Positions 25,028 through 35,034 of a DNA stretch of 64,000 nt are shown in pieces; the stretch's first letter is position 1, and each line of letters starts with the position of its first letter. The position numbers and the translations under genes are program-made. Origin of the DNA: Bradyrhizobium cosmicum (lineage in GTDB: Bacteria; Pseudomonadota; Alphaproteobacteria; Rhizobiales; Xanthobacteraceae). The stretch lies in assembly GCF_007290395.2 (NCBI RefSeq), contig NZ_CP041656.2, forward strand, positions 3,162,001-3,226,000, read 5' to 3'. Under the pieces are notes generated by a model. The model ran no database searches, had not been told where the DNA came from, and saw only the letters and a program-made list of their open reading frames with translations.

Positions 25028-25777
25028 ATGTCGGGCGACTCCATCAAACCGCGCGGCCGCGGTGCCGTCCCGGCGCAGCAAGAGGGCGCGCTGCCGCAGG
25101 GCAGGACCTCGACCGCGGAAGATATAGCCGCCTTCGTCGCCAAGGCGCAGGCGCTGTCGCCGCATGCACCCGGCGCCAGGGGGCGGCTGATCTTCGCGCT
25201 CGATGCGACGATGAGCCGGCAGCCGACCTGGGACATGGCCTGCGCACTCCAGGCCGACATGTTCCGCGAGACGGCCGCGCTCGGCAGTCTCGACATCCGC
25301 CTGGTCTATTATCGCGGTCTCAACGAGTGCCGCACCTCGGGCTGGATCTCCGACAGCGCCAGGCTTGCGACGCTGATGAGGAAGATCGATTGCCGCGGCG
25401 GTGACACCCAGATCGGCAAGGTGCTGAGCGAGGCGCGGCGCGAGGCGGTCGCCTCCGGCGTGCGTGCCGTGGTGTTCGTCGGCGACGCCATGGAGGAGAA
25501 GGTCGACGAGCTCTGCGCCAAGGCGGGCGAGCTCGGCATGCTCAAGGTTCCCGTATTCCTGTTTCAGGAGGGCCATGACGCGGTGGCCGAGCAGGCGTTT
25601 CGCGAGATCGCGCGGCTGACCGGCGGGGCCTGGTGCCGGTTCGATCCCGGTGCCGCGGCGCAGTTGCGCGAGCTGCTCCGCGCCGCTGCAGCCTATGCTG
25701 CCGGCGGCCGCGAGGCGCTGCTGAAATTGGCGAAGAGCGCGAGCGGCGCGGCGAAGCTGATCGGCCAGATGAGGTAG
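25028..25777 (+). CDS. VWA-like domain protein
   Basis: A 249-residue soluble protein with a von Willebrand A-like Rossmann fold. The metal-site strand is RLIFALDATMSRQPTW (a DxTxS variant of the MIDAS DxSxS), followed by LDIRLVYYRG, a threonine loop GGDTQIGKVL and RAVVFVGDAMEE. About 50 N-terminal residues are polar and Pro/Gly-rich. The function is unknown; it pairs with the J-protein gene just downstream on the same strand (59-bp gap). The ATG at 25028 follows AGCAGGA. Confidence 0.75.
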   Translation: MSGDSIKPRGRGAVPAQQEGALPQGRTSTAEDIAAFVAKAQALSPHAPGARGRLIFALDATMSRQPTWDMACALQADMFRETAALGSLDIRLVYYRGLNECRTSGWISDSARLATLMRKIDCRGGDTQIGKVLSEARREAVASGVRAVVFVGDAMEEKVDELCAKAGELGMLKVPVFLFQEGHDAVAEQAFREIARLTGGAWCRFDPGAAAQLRELLRAAAAYAAGGREALLKLAKSASGAAKLIGQMR

Positions 25778-25836
25778 CGGATCGCGTCGGAGGCGGATGC
25801 CATGCATTTTGCCGTGAGGGCGACTATATTCCGGCC

Positions 25837-26565
25837 ATGACCCTGATCGCCGGCGCTGTCGCTGTTATCACGCTTTATCTGCTGCTCCAGATGTTCCGGT
25901 CCGCCAATCCGGCGGTGCTGGCGCGCACCATCAAGTTCGGCGGCGGCGTGCTGGCGCTGGCGGTCGCGGCCTTCACGGGGCTGCGGGGCGAGCTGGCGGT
26001 GGCAATCCCACTCGGGATTTTCGGTGCCGGGCTGCTGGGCTGGACGCCCTTGGCGAACGCCGGCTTCGGCAATATCGGCGGGCTGTTCGGCGGCGGCGGC
26101 GCAACGCGTCCGACCGGCCAGACCTCGCGCGTTCGCTCGCCATTCCTGGACATGCGGCTCGACCACGATTCCGGTCAGCTCTCAGGCCAGATCGTCGCCG
26201 GGCCTCATGCCGGGCGCGATCTCGAAGAGTTCGATCTCGCGGGCCTGCTGGCAATGGTCCCGGCCTTCGACGCCGAGAGCGTTGCCTTACTTGAAAGCTA
26301 TCTGGACCGCCGGTTTCCCGCTTGGCGTCAGAACGCGCAGGGCGACGCGGCAGGGGGGCAGCGCCGCACGGTGTCGAGCGGCAAAATGACGGCGGAGGAA
26401 GCCTATCAGATCCTTGGCCTGCAGCCGGGGGCGGGGCGCGACGACATTAGTCGGGCTCACAAGTCCCTGATGAAGAAACTGCATCCCGACCAAGGGGGCT
26501 CGACGTATCTCGCTGCCCGTGTGAACGAGGCCAAGGATACTCTGCTTCGTACGCATAACGGCTAA
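25837..26565 (+). CDS. Membrane-anchored DnaJ-domain protein
   Basis: A 242-residue protein with N-terminal membrane helices (about residues 2-20 and 36-62), a Gly-rich link, a middle soluble region and a C-terminal J-domain of about 55 residues (EEAYQILGLQPGAGRDDISRAHK-type start, then KKLHPDQGGS containing the HPD motif). The reversed order (membrane part first, J-domain last) is that of TIM14/DjlA-like co-chaperones which recruit DnaK to membranes. It follows the VWA-like gene and probably shares its transcript. Confidence 0.85.
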   Translation: MTLIAGAVAVITLYLLLQMFRSANPAVLARTIKFGGGVLALAVAAFTGLRGELAVAIPLGIFGAGLLGWTPLANAGFGNIGGLFGGGGATRPTGQTSRVRSPFLDMRLDHDSGQLSGQIVAGPHAGRDLEEFDLAGLLAMVPAFDAESVALLESYLDRRFPAWRQNAQGDAAGGQRRTVSSGKMTAEEAYQILGLQPGAGRDDISRAHKSLMKKLHPDQGGSTYLAARVNEAKDTLLRTHNG

Positions 26566-26733
26566 CTCCGGCACCACGCTACAAACGCCCGTCCGTGTAA
26601 GCTCCGCTTGCTCTGTTTGCCGTCGCCCCGATGCCCGCCATTGTCGGCGTGGTCGATCCCTTGGGTAAAAATTTAACCGTAAATTGTTGACGAGAGGTTG
26701 TCGCGGAACTGGCATCTGTGCCGGCCCAAAACA

Positions 26734-26763
26734 AAAATGCCCGCGCAAGGCGCGGGCATTTTG
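26734..26763. terminator. Rho-independent terminator, best on the minus strand
   Basis: The stem AATGCCCGCGC/GCGCGGGCATT has a tiny loop and is flanked by A/T tracts. On the minus strand it is followed by TTTTTGTTTT, so it ends the carboxypeptidase transcript; it could also stop the convergent J-protein transcript. Confidence 0.85.
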
Positions 26764-26782
26764 ATTTGGGGGGTGCGAAAGA

Positions 26783-28618
26783 TCAGTTGCGGACGGTGAT
26801 GCAGGAGATGTCGGCGCGCTTCAGGGCGCGGCAGACGGCTTCGGCCTGGTCTCGCTCGAGCCCGGCGAAGCGGGCGCGGTAGAGCTTGCGGTTGTCCTTG
26901 GCGACGACAGGCTCGGTGAACGGATCGGCCTTGCTGAGCAGGCCGCGGGCCGAGCTGCGCGCGGCGTCGATGCGCTGCTGGGCTTCGTTCTCGCTCTCGA
27001 GCGCGCCGACCTGAACGATCCAGCCGCTGTGCATGACGACCGGCTTGGTGGTGGCGCTCATCTGGATCGGCTGTGGCGCCGGATCGGCGGAGGCAAGCTT
27101 GGCCGTGGCAGGGGCGGGCGCGGCGGCGGTCGCGGCCGGCAGTACGCCGAGGATGCCGTTGCCGGTGCCAAAGCCCGCCGGCTGACGGGGCATTTCGCTG
27201 CGGGCGATCTCGGCCCTGGGCGTTTCCGGCTGGCTTGCGAGTTCGGGCTTGTTGATGAGATCGGCGCGGGCGACGACGGCACCGGAGGTCTCCGCGACGT
27301 CGGAGCGGGACGCAATCGTGTTGGTAACCTGCGGGGCAACCTGAGCCGGCGCGGCGGAGGCGACCTTCACGGCGCCGGCCTTGACCTGAACGGTCTTGAC
27401 CCGGACCGGCTTCATCGGCTCGGACGAACCGGGGATGATCGAGAGCGGCTGGCTCGAGATTACGCCATTGGTGAGCGGCGCGGGTTCGATCTTGGACTCG
27501 GTCGGCCGAACTTCAGGCTTGGCTGGGGCCGGCGGCATCGCGGCGGTCGCAGCGGCAAGCGCCGACAAGCGCGAGGCGAGACGCGATGGGGCTGACTCGG
27601 GAGCAGGGGCGGCCGCCGCCTGAACCTGCGGAGCGGCGCGGGCCGGGGTATCCGACGCATCGGCGACCTCGGTGTTGTCAGCACCGCTGCGCTCGGTCAC
27701 CGCGGCAACGGTATGGGTGGTGGCGCCCTTCTCGAGATTCTCGGCGAGCAGATTGCGCATGATGGCATCGCGCGAGCCGCCGCTGCGGCCGCCCAGCACC
27801 ACGCCGATCAGATGACGGTTGCCGCGGCGCATCGAGGTCACGAGATTGAAGCCGGAGGCTCGGGTGTAGCCGGTCTTTATGCCGTCCACGCCCTCGACGC
27901 TGCCGAGCAGGTGATTGTGGTTGCGGATCGACTGTCCGCGCCAGTTGAACGTCGAGGTCGCGAAATAGCGATAGTAGCGCGGGAAGCGCTCCTGGATGGC
28001 GCGGCCGAGCGTCGCCTGGTCGCGTGCGGTCGTGACCTGCTCGTCGTTGGGAAGGCCGTTGGCGTTGCGGTAGACCGTCTTGGACATGCCGAGCGAGCGC
28101 GCCTTGCGCGTCATCATCTGGGCGAAGTCGTCTTCGTCGCCGGCGATCGCTTCCGCGATCACCACGGCTGCGTCGTTGGCGGAGCGGGTGACGAGACCCT
28201 TGATCGCGTCCTCGACGCGAATGGTCTGGCCTGCGCGCAGGTTCAGCTTGGTCGGATCCTGATCAGCGGCGTGCTGCGACACCGGCATCTCGGTATCGAG
28301 CTTCATCTTGCCGGAGTCGAGACGCTCGAACAGCAGATACAGCGTCATGATCTTGGTGAGCGAGGCGGGATGGCGGATCCCGTCGGGGCTGGTTGCCTGA
28401 AGCACGGAGCCGGAATTGCCGTCGACGATGATCGACGCGAATTTCGGGCTGGAACTGTCGGACACGTCGCGCTGCACCCGGTGGTGCACGTAAGAGCGAT
28501 GCCGATGGCGCCGCGCCTCGGCAGCATCGGTGGTGAAAATGACTGCGGCAGTGACCGTGAGAAGCCCGAAAACGCCAACCCGCGCCAAGCGCGAGGAAGA
28601 CCAGTTTTTACGAAGCAT
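26783..28618 (-). CDS. D-alanyl-D-alanine carboxypeptidase with C-terminal SPOR domain
   Basis: A 611-residue penicillin-binding protein of the PBP5/6 type, trimming pentapeptide ends of peptidoglycan in the periplasm. It has a signal peptide (about residues 13-33), then the transpeptidase-like domain with SLTK (Ser86, Lys89), SAN (146-148) and KTG (248-250). A long Ala/Pro-rich linker (about 320-525) leads to a C-terminal SPOR domain (GWIVQVGALESENEAQQRID, then LYRARFAGL), which binds denuded glycan at the division site. SPOR-tailed carboxypeptidases are known in Rhizobiales; the linker is unusually long. Confidence 0.93.
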   Translation of the reverse strand: MLRKNWSSSRLARVGVFGLLTVTAAVIFTTDAAEARRHRHRSYVHHRVQRDVSDSSSPKFASIIVDGNSGSVLQATSPDGIRHPASLTKIMTLYLLFERLDSGKMKLDTEMPVSQHAADQDPTKLNLRAGQTIRVEDAIKGLVTRSANDAAVVIAEAIAGDEDDFAQMMTRKARSLGMSKTVYRNANGLPNDEQVTTARDQATLGRAIQERFPRYYRYFATSTFNWRGQSIRNHNHLLGSVEGVDGIKTGYTRASGFNLVTSMRRGNRHLIGVVLGGRSGGSRDAIMRNLLAENLEKGATTHTVAAVTERSGADNTEVADASDTPARAAPQVQAAAAPAPESAPSRLASRLSALAAATAAMPPAPAKPEVRPTESKIEPAPLTNGVISSQPLSIIPGSSEPMKPVRVKTVQVKAGAVKVASAAPAQVAPQVTNTIASRSDVAETSGAVVARADLINKPELASQPETPRAEIARSEMPRQPAGFGTGNGILGVLPAATAAAPAPATAKLASADPAPQPIQMSATTKPVVMHSGWIVQVGALESENEAQQRIDAARSSARGLLSKADPFTEPVVAKDNRKLYRARFAGLERDQAEAVCRALKRADISCITVRN

Positions 28619-28902
28619 GGAACCCCGTCCCCGTTTCTGACTTGATCACCGGCTCGTGAGGCGAAATTGTGCCCATTGGACCCGGGATCATTACCTGCTC
28701 AGGCTGTCCCTCCGCTGGTGTTCACCGCGGGAGACGTTGGGCCTGAGCCGCTGTTCTGGCTAAGGTGATGTTCTTAAAACGGCTTTCGGCCGCTCTCTGA
28801 AGATGAACACGTCCAGGGAATCAGGGTAGGGGCCTGGAGTTTCCAAAAGCTTAAGGAACCATTGCGGGAAAGCCCGGGAATCTCCGCGACTTGCATCTAT
28901 TT

Positions 28903-28948
28903 TTGTGCGTCGCACAAAGATTCTTGACACATTTTGTGCGTTGCACTA
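28903..28948. promoter_or_regulatory. Paired TTGTGCG-N-CGCACAA operators at the phasin promoter
   Basis: Site 1, TTGTGCGTCGCACAA (28903-28917), is a perfect dyad. Site 2, TTGTGCGTTGCACTA (28934-28948), keeps most of it. The centres (28910 and 28941) are 31 bp apart, three helical turns, and the second site overlaps the spacer between -35 and -10. Both contain TGC-N3-GCA, the type of dyad associated with PHB regulator PhaR. This layout suits cooperative repression. Confidence 0.7.
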
Positions 28949-28952
28949 TTTT
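28924..28952 (+). promoter_or_regulatory. Sigma-70-type promoter of the phasin gene
   Basis: TTGACA (28924-28929), a 17-bp spacer and TATTTT (28947-28952) form a near-consensus promoter about 57 bp upstream of the phasin start codon. Confidence 0.75.
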
Positions 28953-29008
28953 TGGGCGAAGTCAGGGAGCCGGGGCTTCCGGACGAATGCCAGGGAAAAG
29001 GGATTTCG

Positions 29009-29347
29009 ATGTTCAAGGTTGAAGACATTCAGAGCTACGGCAAAGAGCACTTCGAGCAGTGCGTCGCCTCCGCGACCACGGTTCAGCACGGCCTCCAGGC
29101 GATCGCCAGCGCTTATGGCGACTACACCAAGAAGTCGTTTGAAGACACCAAGTCCTTCGTCGAGAAGCTTTCCGGCGTGAAGTCGCTGGACAAGGCGATG
29201 GAAGCGCAGACCGATTTCGCCCGCTCCGCCTACGAGACCTTCGTTGCGGAATCGCAGAAGATCGCCGGCCTCTACAGCGACCTCGCCAAGCAGGCTTTCA
29301 AGCCGGTCGAGACCATCGTGTCGAAGTTCACCCCGGCCGCCAACTAA
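29009..29347 (+). CDS. Phasin family protein
   Basis: A 112-residue, almost wholly helical protein (EHFEQCVASATTVQHGLQ, then KSFEDTKSFVEKLSG and AQTDFARSAYETFVAESQKI) of the phasin_2 type that coats polyhydroxybutyrate granules. Size and pattern match rhizobial PhaP proteins. The ATG at 29009 follows AAAAGGG. A strong promoter with two dyads upstream and a terminator at 29374 make it a single-gene unit, probably repressed when no granules are present. Confidence 0.9.
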   Translation: MFKVEDIQSYGKEHFEQCVASATTVQHGLQAIASAYGDYTKKSFEDTKSFVEKLSGVKSLDKAMEAQTDFARSAYETFVAESQKIAGLYSDLAKQAFKPVETIVSKFTPAAN

Positions 29348-29373
29348 CGCTTTCTGGAAGTCCTGGAATCAAG

Positions 29374-29402
29374 AAGCCCGGCTGATGCAGCCGGGCTTTT
29401 TC
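29374..29402 (+). terminator. Rho-independent terminator of the phasin gene
   Basis: The stem AAGCCCGGCT/AGCCGGGCTT encloses a 5-base loop and is followed by TTTT, 26 bp after the phasin stop codon. Confidence 0.85.
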
Positions 29403-29778
29403 CGTTTGCGCCCGGTTCCTGGTCAACATGTTCTAAGCAGGCAGGCCGGAAATTTTTGTCAAATCGGTCCGGATTGACTAACCTCGGACAGGATCGCCCG
29501 GACCGGGAATCGGGAGCGCCGCGGCTGCAAAGGCTGGATCTTTGCAGCGCTTGCGGCAGGACGGGGGCAGGCCCATATTGCTTGCAATCGATCCGGATTT
29601 GACCGGATCGGTTGGAAGCGGCGATCCAACAAGGCGGTGCGCCTGTGCGAGGCTCCGAAAGGTAGGGTCGCGCGGCGGACCGTTATTCGCTTCTGTGGGG
29701 AATTTGAACGCCTGAGCCATGCCGCACCTGACTTCCAGACTCGACCTGTCCGCGCCAGCCGCTGTCTACGCTCCCCTT
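29403..29778. other. 376-bp gap before clpS with small hairpins
   Basis: Apart from an alternative upstream clpS start at 29719 I see no gene. Two hairpins are visible: CTGCAAAG/CTTTGCAG (29524-29546) and CGATCCGG/CCGGATCG (about 29588-29609). They may shape a 5' leader of clpS, but no riboswitch class is recognisable. Confidence 0.5.
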
Positions 29779-30111
29779 ATGAGCAATGACGAGAACCGTT
29801 CGGGCGGCCCCACGGGTCCGAATACATCTGTCATCACGAAGGTCAAACCGAAGACCAAGCGGCCGAACCTGTACCGTGTGCTGATCCTGAACGACGACTA
29901 CACGCCAATGGAATTCGTCGTCCATGTGCTGGAGAAGTTTTTCCAGAAGGACGTGGAGGCTGCGACCAAGATCATGCTGCACGTCCATCATCACGGCATC
30001 GGCGAGTGTGGCGTGTTCACCTACGAAATCGCCGAAACCAAGGTGACGCAGGTGATGGACTTCGCCCGCAAGCACCAGCATCCGCTGCAATGCGTGATGG
30101 AGAAGAAATAA
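29779..30111 (+). CDS. clpS: ATP-dependent Clp protease adaptor ClpS
   Basis: A 110-residue ClpS, which binds N-degron substrates and hands them to ClpA. After a flexible N-terminus the core shows [19 protein letters not shown] (the substrate-pocket NDDxTPMxFV motif), [21 protein letters not shown] and a C-terminal helix. The ATG at 29779 gives the usual length; an in-frame ATG at 29719 would add 20 residues and neither has a strong ribosome site. clpA lies 295 bp downstream; that gap holds no gene. Confidence 0.93.
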   Translation: MSNDENRSGGPTGPNTSVITKVKPKTKRPNLYRVLILNDDYTPMEFVVHVLEKFFQKDVEAATKIMLHVHHHGIGECGVFTYEIAETKVTQVMDFARKHQHPLQCVMEKK

Positions 30112-30406
30112 GAAGCCCCCACGATGCTCACGTAGGCGATCTTTGCGTCTTCCAAACGTTTTGTGTGATCGTCGCGTGATGCCTGCGCGATGTCCGTTCC
30201 GGCCGACCAGCGTACAGAAAATCTGTCTCGGCGCCGATCCCGCCCAAATCGGAACGGGTTTTGCATCGAAAATACCGCAAGTGTGTACCCGCTCGAGTCG
30301 CGGAACCGGTCTTTCGCCGCGGTCTTGGATAACTATATGTGACAAAGGTTGTTGTTGCCTGACCGGGCGATGGCGATCATGATGATGGGGGCCATAGAGG
30401 ACGCGA

Positions 30407-32806
30407 ATGCCGACTTTTTCTCAAAGCCTTGAACAATCCCTGCATCGTGCACTGGCGATCGCAAACGAGCGTCATCACCAATACGCGACGCTCGAGCATC
30501 TCTTGCTCTCCCTGATCGACGATTCCGATGCGGCCGCCGTCATGCGCGCCTGCAGCGTCGATCTCGACAAGCTCCGTACGAGCCTCGTCAACTATCTTGA
30601 GACCGAATTCGAGAACCTGGTGACGGATGGCGCCGACGATGCCAAGCCGACCGCTGGTTTTCAGCGCGTGATCCAGCGCGCCGTGATTCACGTGCAGTCA
30701 TCCGGTCGCGAAGAGGTGACCGGCGCTAACGTGCTGATCGCGATTTTCGCCGAGCGCGAAAGTCATGCTGCATATTTCCTGCAGGAGCAGGACATGACGC
30801 GCTACGACGCCGTCAATTACATCAGCCATGGCATCGCCAAGCGGCCGGGCGTTTCCGAGGCGCGACCGGTGCGCGGCGTCGACGAGGAGACCGAGGCCAA
30901 GGGCACCGAAGACACCAAGAAGAAGGGCGAGGCGCTCGAGACCTATTGCGTCAACCTCAACAAGAAGGCGCGTGACGGCAAGATCGATCCGGTGATCGGA
31001 CGCAATTCCGAGATCAACCGCGCGATTCAGGTGCTGTGCCGCCGGCAGAAGAACAATCCGCTGTTCGTGGGCGAAGCCGGCGTCGGCAAGACCGCGATCG
31101 CCGAGGGCCTCGCCAAGCGCATCGTCGACAGCGAGGTGCCGGAGGTTCTGGCGGCTGCGACCGTGTTCTCGCTCGACATGGGCACACTGCTCGCCGGCAC
31201 ACGCTATCGCGGCGACTTCGAAGAGCGCCTGAAGCAAGTGCTGAAGGAACTCGAGGCGCACCCGAACGCCATCCTGTTCATCGACGAGATCCACACCGTG
31301 ATCGGCGCGGGCGCGACGTCGGGCGGGGCAATGGATGCCTCGAATCTGCTCAAGCCGGCGCTTGCCTCGGGCACGATCCGCTGCATGGGTTCGACCACCT
31401 ACAAGGAATACCGCCAGCACTTCGAGAAGGACCGCGCGCTGGTGCGGCGCTTCCAGAAGATCGACGTCAACGAGCCGACCGTCGAGGACGCTATTGCGAT
31501 CCTCAAGGGCCTCAAGCCGTACTTCGAGGACTACCACCGGCTGAAGTACACCAATGAGGCGATCGAGGCCGCGGTTCAGCTCTCCTCGCGCTATATCCAC
31601 GACCGCAAGCTGCCCGACAAGGCGATCGACGTGATCGACGAGTCCGGTGCGGCCCAGATGCTGGTGGCGGAGAACAAGCGCAAGAAGACCATCGGCATCA
31701 AGGAGATCGAGACCACGATCGCCTCGATGGCGCGGATTCCGCCAAAGAGCGTGTCCAAGGACGATGCCGAGGTGCTCAAGCATCTCGAGCAGACGCTGAA
31801 GCGCACGGTCTTCGGTCAGGACAAGGCGATCGAGTCGCTTGCGGCATCGATCAAGCTCGCCCGGGCCGGCTTGCGCGAGCCGGAGAAGCCGATCGGCTGC
31901 TACCTGTTCTCGGGGCCGACCGGCGTCGGCAAGACCGAAGTCGCAAAGCAGCTCGCGGCATCGCTCGGCGTTGAGCTGTTGCGCTTCGACATGTCCGAAT
32001 ACATGGAGCGGCATACCGTGTCGCGCCTGATCGGCGCGCCCCCCGGCTATGTCGGCTTCGACCAGGGCGGCCTGCTAACCGACGGCGTCGACCAGCATCC
32101 GCATTGCGTGGTGCTGCTCGACGAAATCGAGAAGGCGCATCCCGACCTCTACAATGTGTTGCTGCAGATCATGGATCACGGCCGGCTCACCGACCACAAC
32201 GGCAAGCAGGTCAACTTCCGTAACGTGATCCTGATCATGACCACGAATGCGGGTGCTTCGGATCTCGCCAAGCAGGCGTTCGGCTTCACGCGCTCCAAGC
32301 GGGAAGGCGACGACCACGAGGCGATCAACCGGCAGTTCGCGCCGGAATTCCGCAACCGCCTCGATGCCATCGTCTCGTTCGGCCATCTCAGCGTCGAGGT
32401 GATCGGCACCGTGGTCGAGAAGTTCGTGCTTCAGCTCGAGGCGCAACTTGGCGATCGCGACGTCACCATCGAACTGTCCGAGCCTGCCAAGGCTTGGCTG
32501 GTCCAGCATGGTTACGACGAGCAGATGGGCGCGCGGCCCATGGCCCGCGTGATCCAGGAGCACATCAAGAAGCCGCTGGCCGACGAGGTGCTGTTCGGCA
32601 AGCTGAAGGGCGGCGGCCACGTCCGCGTCGTCCTGCTCAAGGACGAGGCCGACGAGACCAAGGACAAGATCGGCTTCGAATTTGTCGAAGGGCCGGTCAC
32701 GCCGAAGCAGGAGAAGCTGCCCGGCGCCCGCAAGCGTCCGCCGGGCAAGTCCAAGCCAGGCGGCGGCTCCAAGGGGCCGACCAAGAGCCCGCTGGTCAAG
32801 GCTTGA
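30407..32806 (+). CDS. clpA: ATP-dependent Clp protease ATP-binding subunit ClpA
   Basis: A 799-residue AAA+ unfoldase that feeds ClpP. It has the N-domain (about residues 1-145, [20 protein letters not shown] start), a first AAA module (Walker [14 protein letters not shown] near 222; Walker [10 protein letters not shown]) and a second module ([14 protein letters not shown] near 502; [13 protein letters not shown]; arginine-finger FRNRLDA). An IGL-type loop for ClpP docking is in the [12 protein letters not shown] region. The Lys/Pro-rich tail after residue 765 is long. It is preceded by GAGGACGCGA and followed by a clear terminator. Confidence 0.97.
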   Translation: MPTFSQSLEQSLHRALAIANERHHQYATLEHLLLSLIDDSDAAAVMRACSVDLDKLRTSLVNYLETEFENLVTDGADDAKPTAGFQRVIQRAVIHVQSSGREEVTGANVLIAIFAERESHAAYFLQEQDMTRYDAVNYISHGIAKRPGVSEARPVRGVDEETEAKGTEDTKKKGEALETYCVNLNKKARDGKIDPVIGRNSEINRAIQVLCRRQKNNPLFVGEAGVGKTAIAEGLAKRIVDSEVPEVLAAATVFSLDMGTLLAGTRYRGDFEERLKQVLKELEAHPNAILFIDEIHTVIGAGATSGGAMDASNLLKPALASGTIRCMGSTTYKEYRQHFEKDRALVRRFQKIDVNEPTVEDAIAILKGLKPYFEDYHRLKYTNEAIEAAVQLSSRYIHDRKLPDKAIDVIDESGAAQMLVAENKRKKTIGIKEIETTIASMARIPPKSVSKDDAEVLKHLEQTLKRTVFGQDKAIESLAASIKLARAGLREPEKPIGCYLFSGPTGVGKTEVAKQLAASLGVELLRFDMSEYMERHTVSRLIGAPPGYVGFDQGGLLTDGVDQHPHCVVLLDEIEKAHPDLYNVLLQIMDHGRLTDHNGKQVNFRNVILIMTTNAGASDLAKQAFGFTRSKREGDDHEAINRQFAPEFRNRLDAIVSFGHLSVEVIGTVVEKFVLQLEAQLGDRDVTIELSEPAKAWLVQHGYDEQMGARPMARVIQEHIKKPLADEVLFGKLKGGGHVRVVLLKDEADETKDKIGFEFVEGPVTPKQEKLPGARKRPPGKSKPGGGSKGPTKSPLVKA

Positions 32807-32825
32807 TCGCGAGCGTCATCAATCG

Positions 32826-32856
32826 AAAAGGCCGGCTGAAAAGCCGGCCTTTTTGT
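32826..32856 (+). terminator. Rho-independent terminator of clpA
   Basis: The stem AAGGCCGGCT/AGCCGGCCTT encloses GAAA and is followed by TTTTTG, 20 bp after the clpA stop. Confidence 0.9.
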
Positions 32857-32876
32857 TTGCGTCGTGGTGCGGGGTT

Positions 32877-33335
32877 CTAAGTACCCGTGTCGGGCGCGGG
32901 CGCTGCCGGCGGCCTAGGTTTCCTCGGCGCGGGCGGCCGCGCGCGGGCAGGGGCTGACGGCTGCATCGTCACGATGACTGGATTCGGCTTGTGATCGGTT
33001 GCCGCCCCGGTCGCGGCATCGACGCCCATGCCGACGACACCGCCCAGCAGGAGATTGCCGGCAAAGCCGGCGGCGCCGGAGGTCGGTATGTCTCGGGTGA
33101 GCGGTACGATCTGAGGTTCATAGCCTTCCTTCTGGAAGGTGATCGAAATGTCGGCGTTCCGCTTGACGACCACCGCGCAAGGCGTCGTACAGGTGGTCGG
33201 AACCTCCAATCCGCTGACCACGGCCTCCACGCCTGACGGCGTCGACGAGATGCTGATGTTTTCGGTCGTGCCGCGCGTGACAGACGCGCAGCCGCCCAGC
33301 ATGACGCTGAGCGCCACAATTCCAAATGAACGCAT
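32877..33335 (-). CDS. Lipoprotein with PEGA-like domain
   Basis: A 152-residue lipoprotein. The signal peptide MRSFGIVALSVMLGGC ends in a lipobox with acylated Cys16. A beta-rich domain follows (NISISSTPSGVEAVVSG, TPCAVVVKRNADISITFQKEGYEPQ), like PEGA domains that bind envelope glycans or proteins. Then comes a Gly-rich hydrophobic stretch (AAGFAGNLLLGGVVGMGVDA) and a Pro/Ala-rich tail. The ATG at 33335 follows AAGGGGC. The function is unknown; family members are common as single genes in Bradyrhizobium. Confidence 0.78.
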   Translation of the reverse strand: MRSFGIVALSVMLGGCASVTRGTTENISISSTPSGVEAVVSGLEVPTTCTTPCAVVVKRNADISITFQKEGYEPQIVPLTRDIPTSGAAGFAGNLLLGGVVGMGVDAATGAATDHKPNPVIVTMQPSAPARARPPAPRKPRPPAAPAPDTGT

Positions 33336-33457
33336 GAAATGCCCCTTGCCCGGCCGCAGTGAAGCGCAACCTGAGCGGGAGGGCAATGCGTCATTGGTCC
33401 GGATGGTTAAGCCACGCACAGGTTGCTTGATGCAATAACGGTAGCCGGAGCGGGGGC

Positions 33458-34878
33458 CTATTCGCCTCGCAGCCGCTGGTCGTCCTGTACGCGGACGTGC
33501 TCGGCGCCGCGCGCACCTGCGGGAGACAGCCGCAGCATGCTCAGCAGTGCGCCGCAGAGCGCAAATCCAACGCGGCGAGAAGCGCCAGCCGTGTTCCTTC
33601 GATCGGATAGCGGCCGAGCAGCAGCGCGACCAGCGCCGCACCCGTGGTCTGGCCGAGCAGCCGCGCGGTGCCCAGCATGCCGCTGGCGCCGCCGGCGCGC
33701 TCGCGCGGGGCGGCCGCGATCATGGTGCGGTTGTTGGGGGTCTGGAACAGGCCGAAGCCGGCGCCGGCGAGCGCCATGCGCCAGATGATGTCCAACGGCG
33801 TCGGGGCTGCCGGCAGCAAGGCGAGCGCGCCGAGACCGCAGGCGAACAGCGTGAGTCCGATGCCGCCAAGCAGGCCGGCCGGATAGCGCTCGACCAAGCG
33901 GCCGGCCAGTGGCGCCGCGAACGCCACCGCGATCGGCCATGGCGTGATCAACAGGCCCATATGCACCGCCGAATAGCCGAAGCGACTCTGAAGATAGAAG
34001 GGGATCGAGACAAAGGCCAACATCTGCCCGCAGAACGAGGCGATCGAGGTCGCGATCGACAGCGCAAAGACCGGGATGCGCAGCAGATCGACCGGCAGCA
34101 GGGGCGAGGTCATGTGGGTTTCGCGGTAGATCAGCAGCGCGCCTGCGGCGATGGCGATTGCGAATTGAACGAGGCAGGTGATCACGGCCTCGCCGTGGCC
34201 GACGCTGTCCACGGCCGCGATCCCGACGCCGAAGGTGATCGCCGACAGCCCCGCGCTCTGCCAGTCGAAGGAACGCCCGGCGGGTGTCGTGTGAGGCAGG
34301 CTGCGCAGGCCCAGCACCAGCGTCACCACGCCGAGCGGGACGTTGATGGCGAACAGCCAGGGCCAGCTTCCGAACGCGAGGATGCCGGCGGCGAGCGTAG
34401 GGCCCACCGCGGCCGAGAAGGCGACGACGAGCGCGTTGAGCCCGATGCCGCGGCCGAGCTGGCTGCGCGGGTAGGTGAAGCGCACCAGCGCCGCGTTGAC
34501 GCTCATGATGCCGGCCGCGCCAAAGCCCTGGATGATCCGCGCGATGGTCAGCAACGGCAGCGTATCCGCCAGTGCGCAGAAGGCGGATGCCAGCGTGAAC
34601 AGCGCCAGCCCGACCAGATAGACGCGGCGGTAGCCGACGATCTCGCCGAGCGAGGCCAGCGGCAGCAGCGAGATGGTGATCGCGAGCTGATAGCCGTTGA
34701 CGATCCAGATCGAGAAGGCCGGGCTCGCGTCGAGGTCGGCCGCGATCGTCGGCAGCGCGACGTTGGCGATAGCGCTGTCGACCACCGCCATGATGATGCC
34801 GAGCGCAATGGTCAGGACCGCCTGGTTGCGCAGGGGTTGCGGCAGGCCGTCGGCATGCTCGATGGGGGCGGACGACAT
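33458..34878 (-). pseudogene. MFS drug exporter (DHA2-like), frameshifted in the last membrane helix
   Basis: The frame from 34878 encodes the canonical start of a 14-helix exporter (VLTIALGIIMAVVDSAIANVALPTIA; PLASLGEIVGYRRVYLVGL; AAGIMSVNAALVR). It stops at 33541 after a garbled tail (LDLRSAAHC). The expected last helix, VGFALCGALLSMLRLSPAG, continues in another frame and ends at 33458. One extra base near 33570-33573 (GCGTTGG to GCGGTTGG) restores a 473-residue protein. As read, a 445-residue product would lack the end of the final helix and may still insert. Either a late truncating mutation or a base-call error explains it. Substrate unknown. Confidence 0.7.
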
Positions 34879-35034
34879 GATGGAGGCGCGCTTGATTCGA
34901 GCCGTGATGCATCCCCGGATTAGGAAATTGCAGGATGGATCGCAACCCGGCAGGACCGGGACGGTTCCAGTGCCCGCAGTGCTCCCGGCGGCAGGAGCCT
35001 GTGTAATGACTTTGCAGGCAGCTCGCGGGGGAGG

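Larger units (their letters stand above)
28619..29008. other. 390-bp divergent regulatory region between carboxypeptidase and phasin genes
   Basis: No credible gene is visible. The left half would hold the carboxypeptidase promoter and the right half holds a strong sigma-70-like promoter with two operator-like dyads for the phasin gene (listed separately). The right side is visibly AT-richer than the surrounding DNA. Confidence 0.6.

Noticed and set aside
29719..29778. Longer ClpS beginning at 29719
   Set aside because: The 20 added residues are in frame but not part of the conserved ClpS fold, and the ribosome site is no better; kept as an alternative only.
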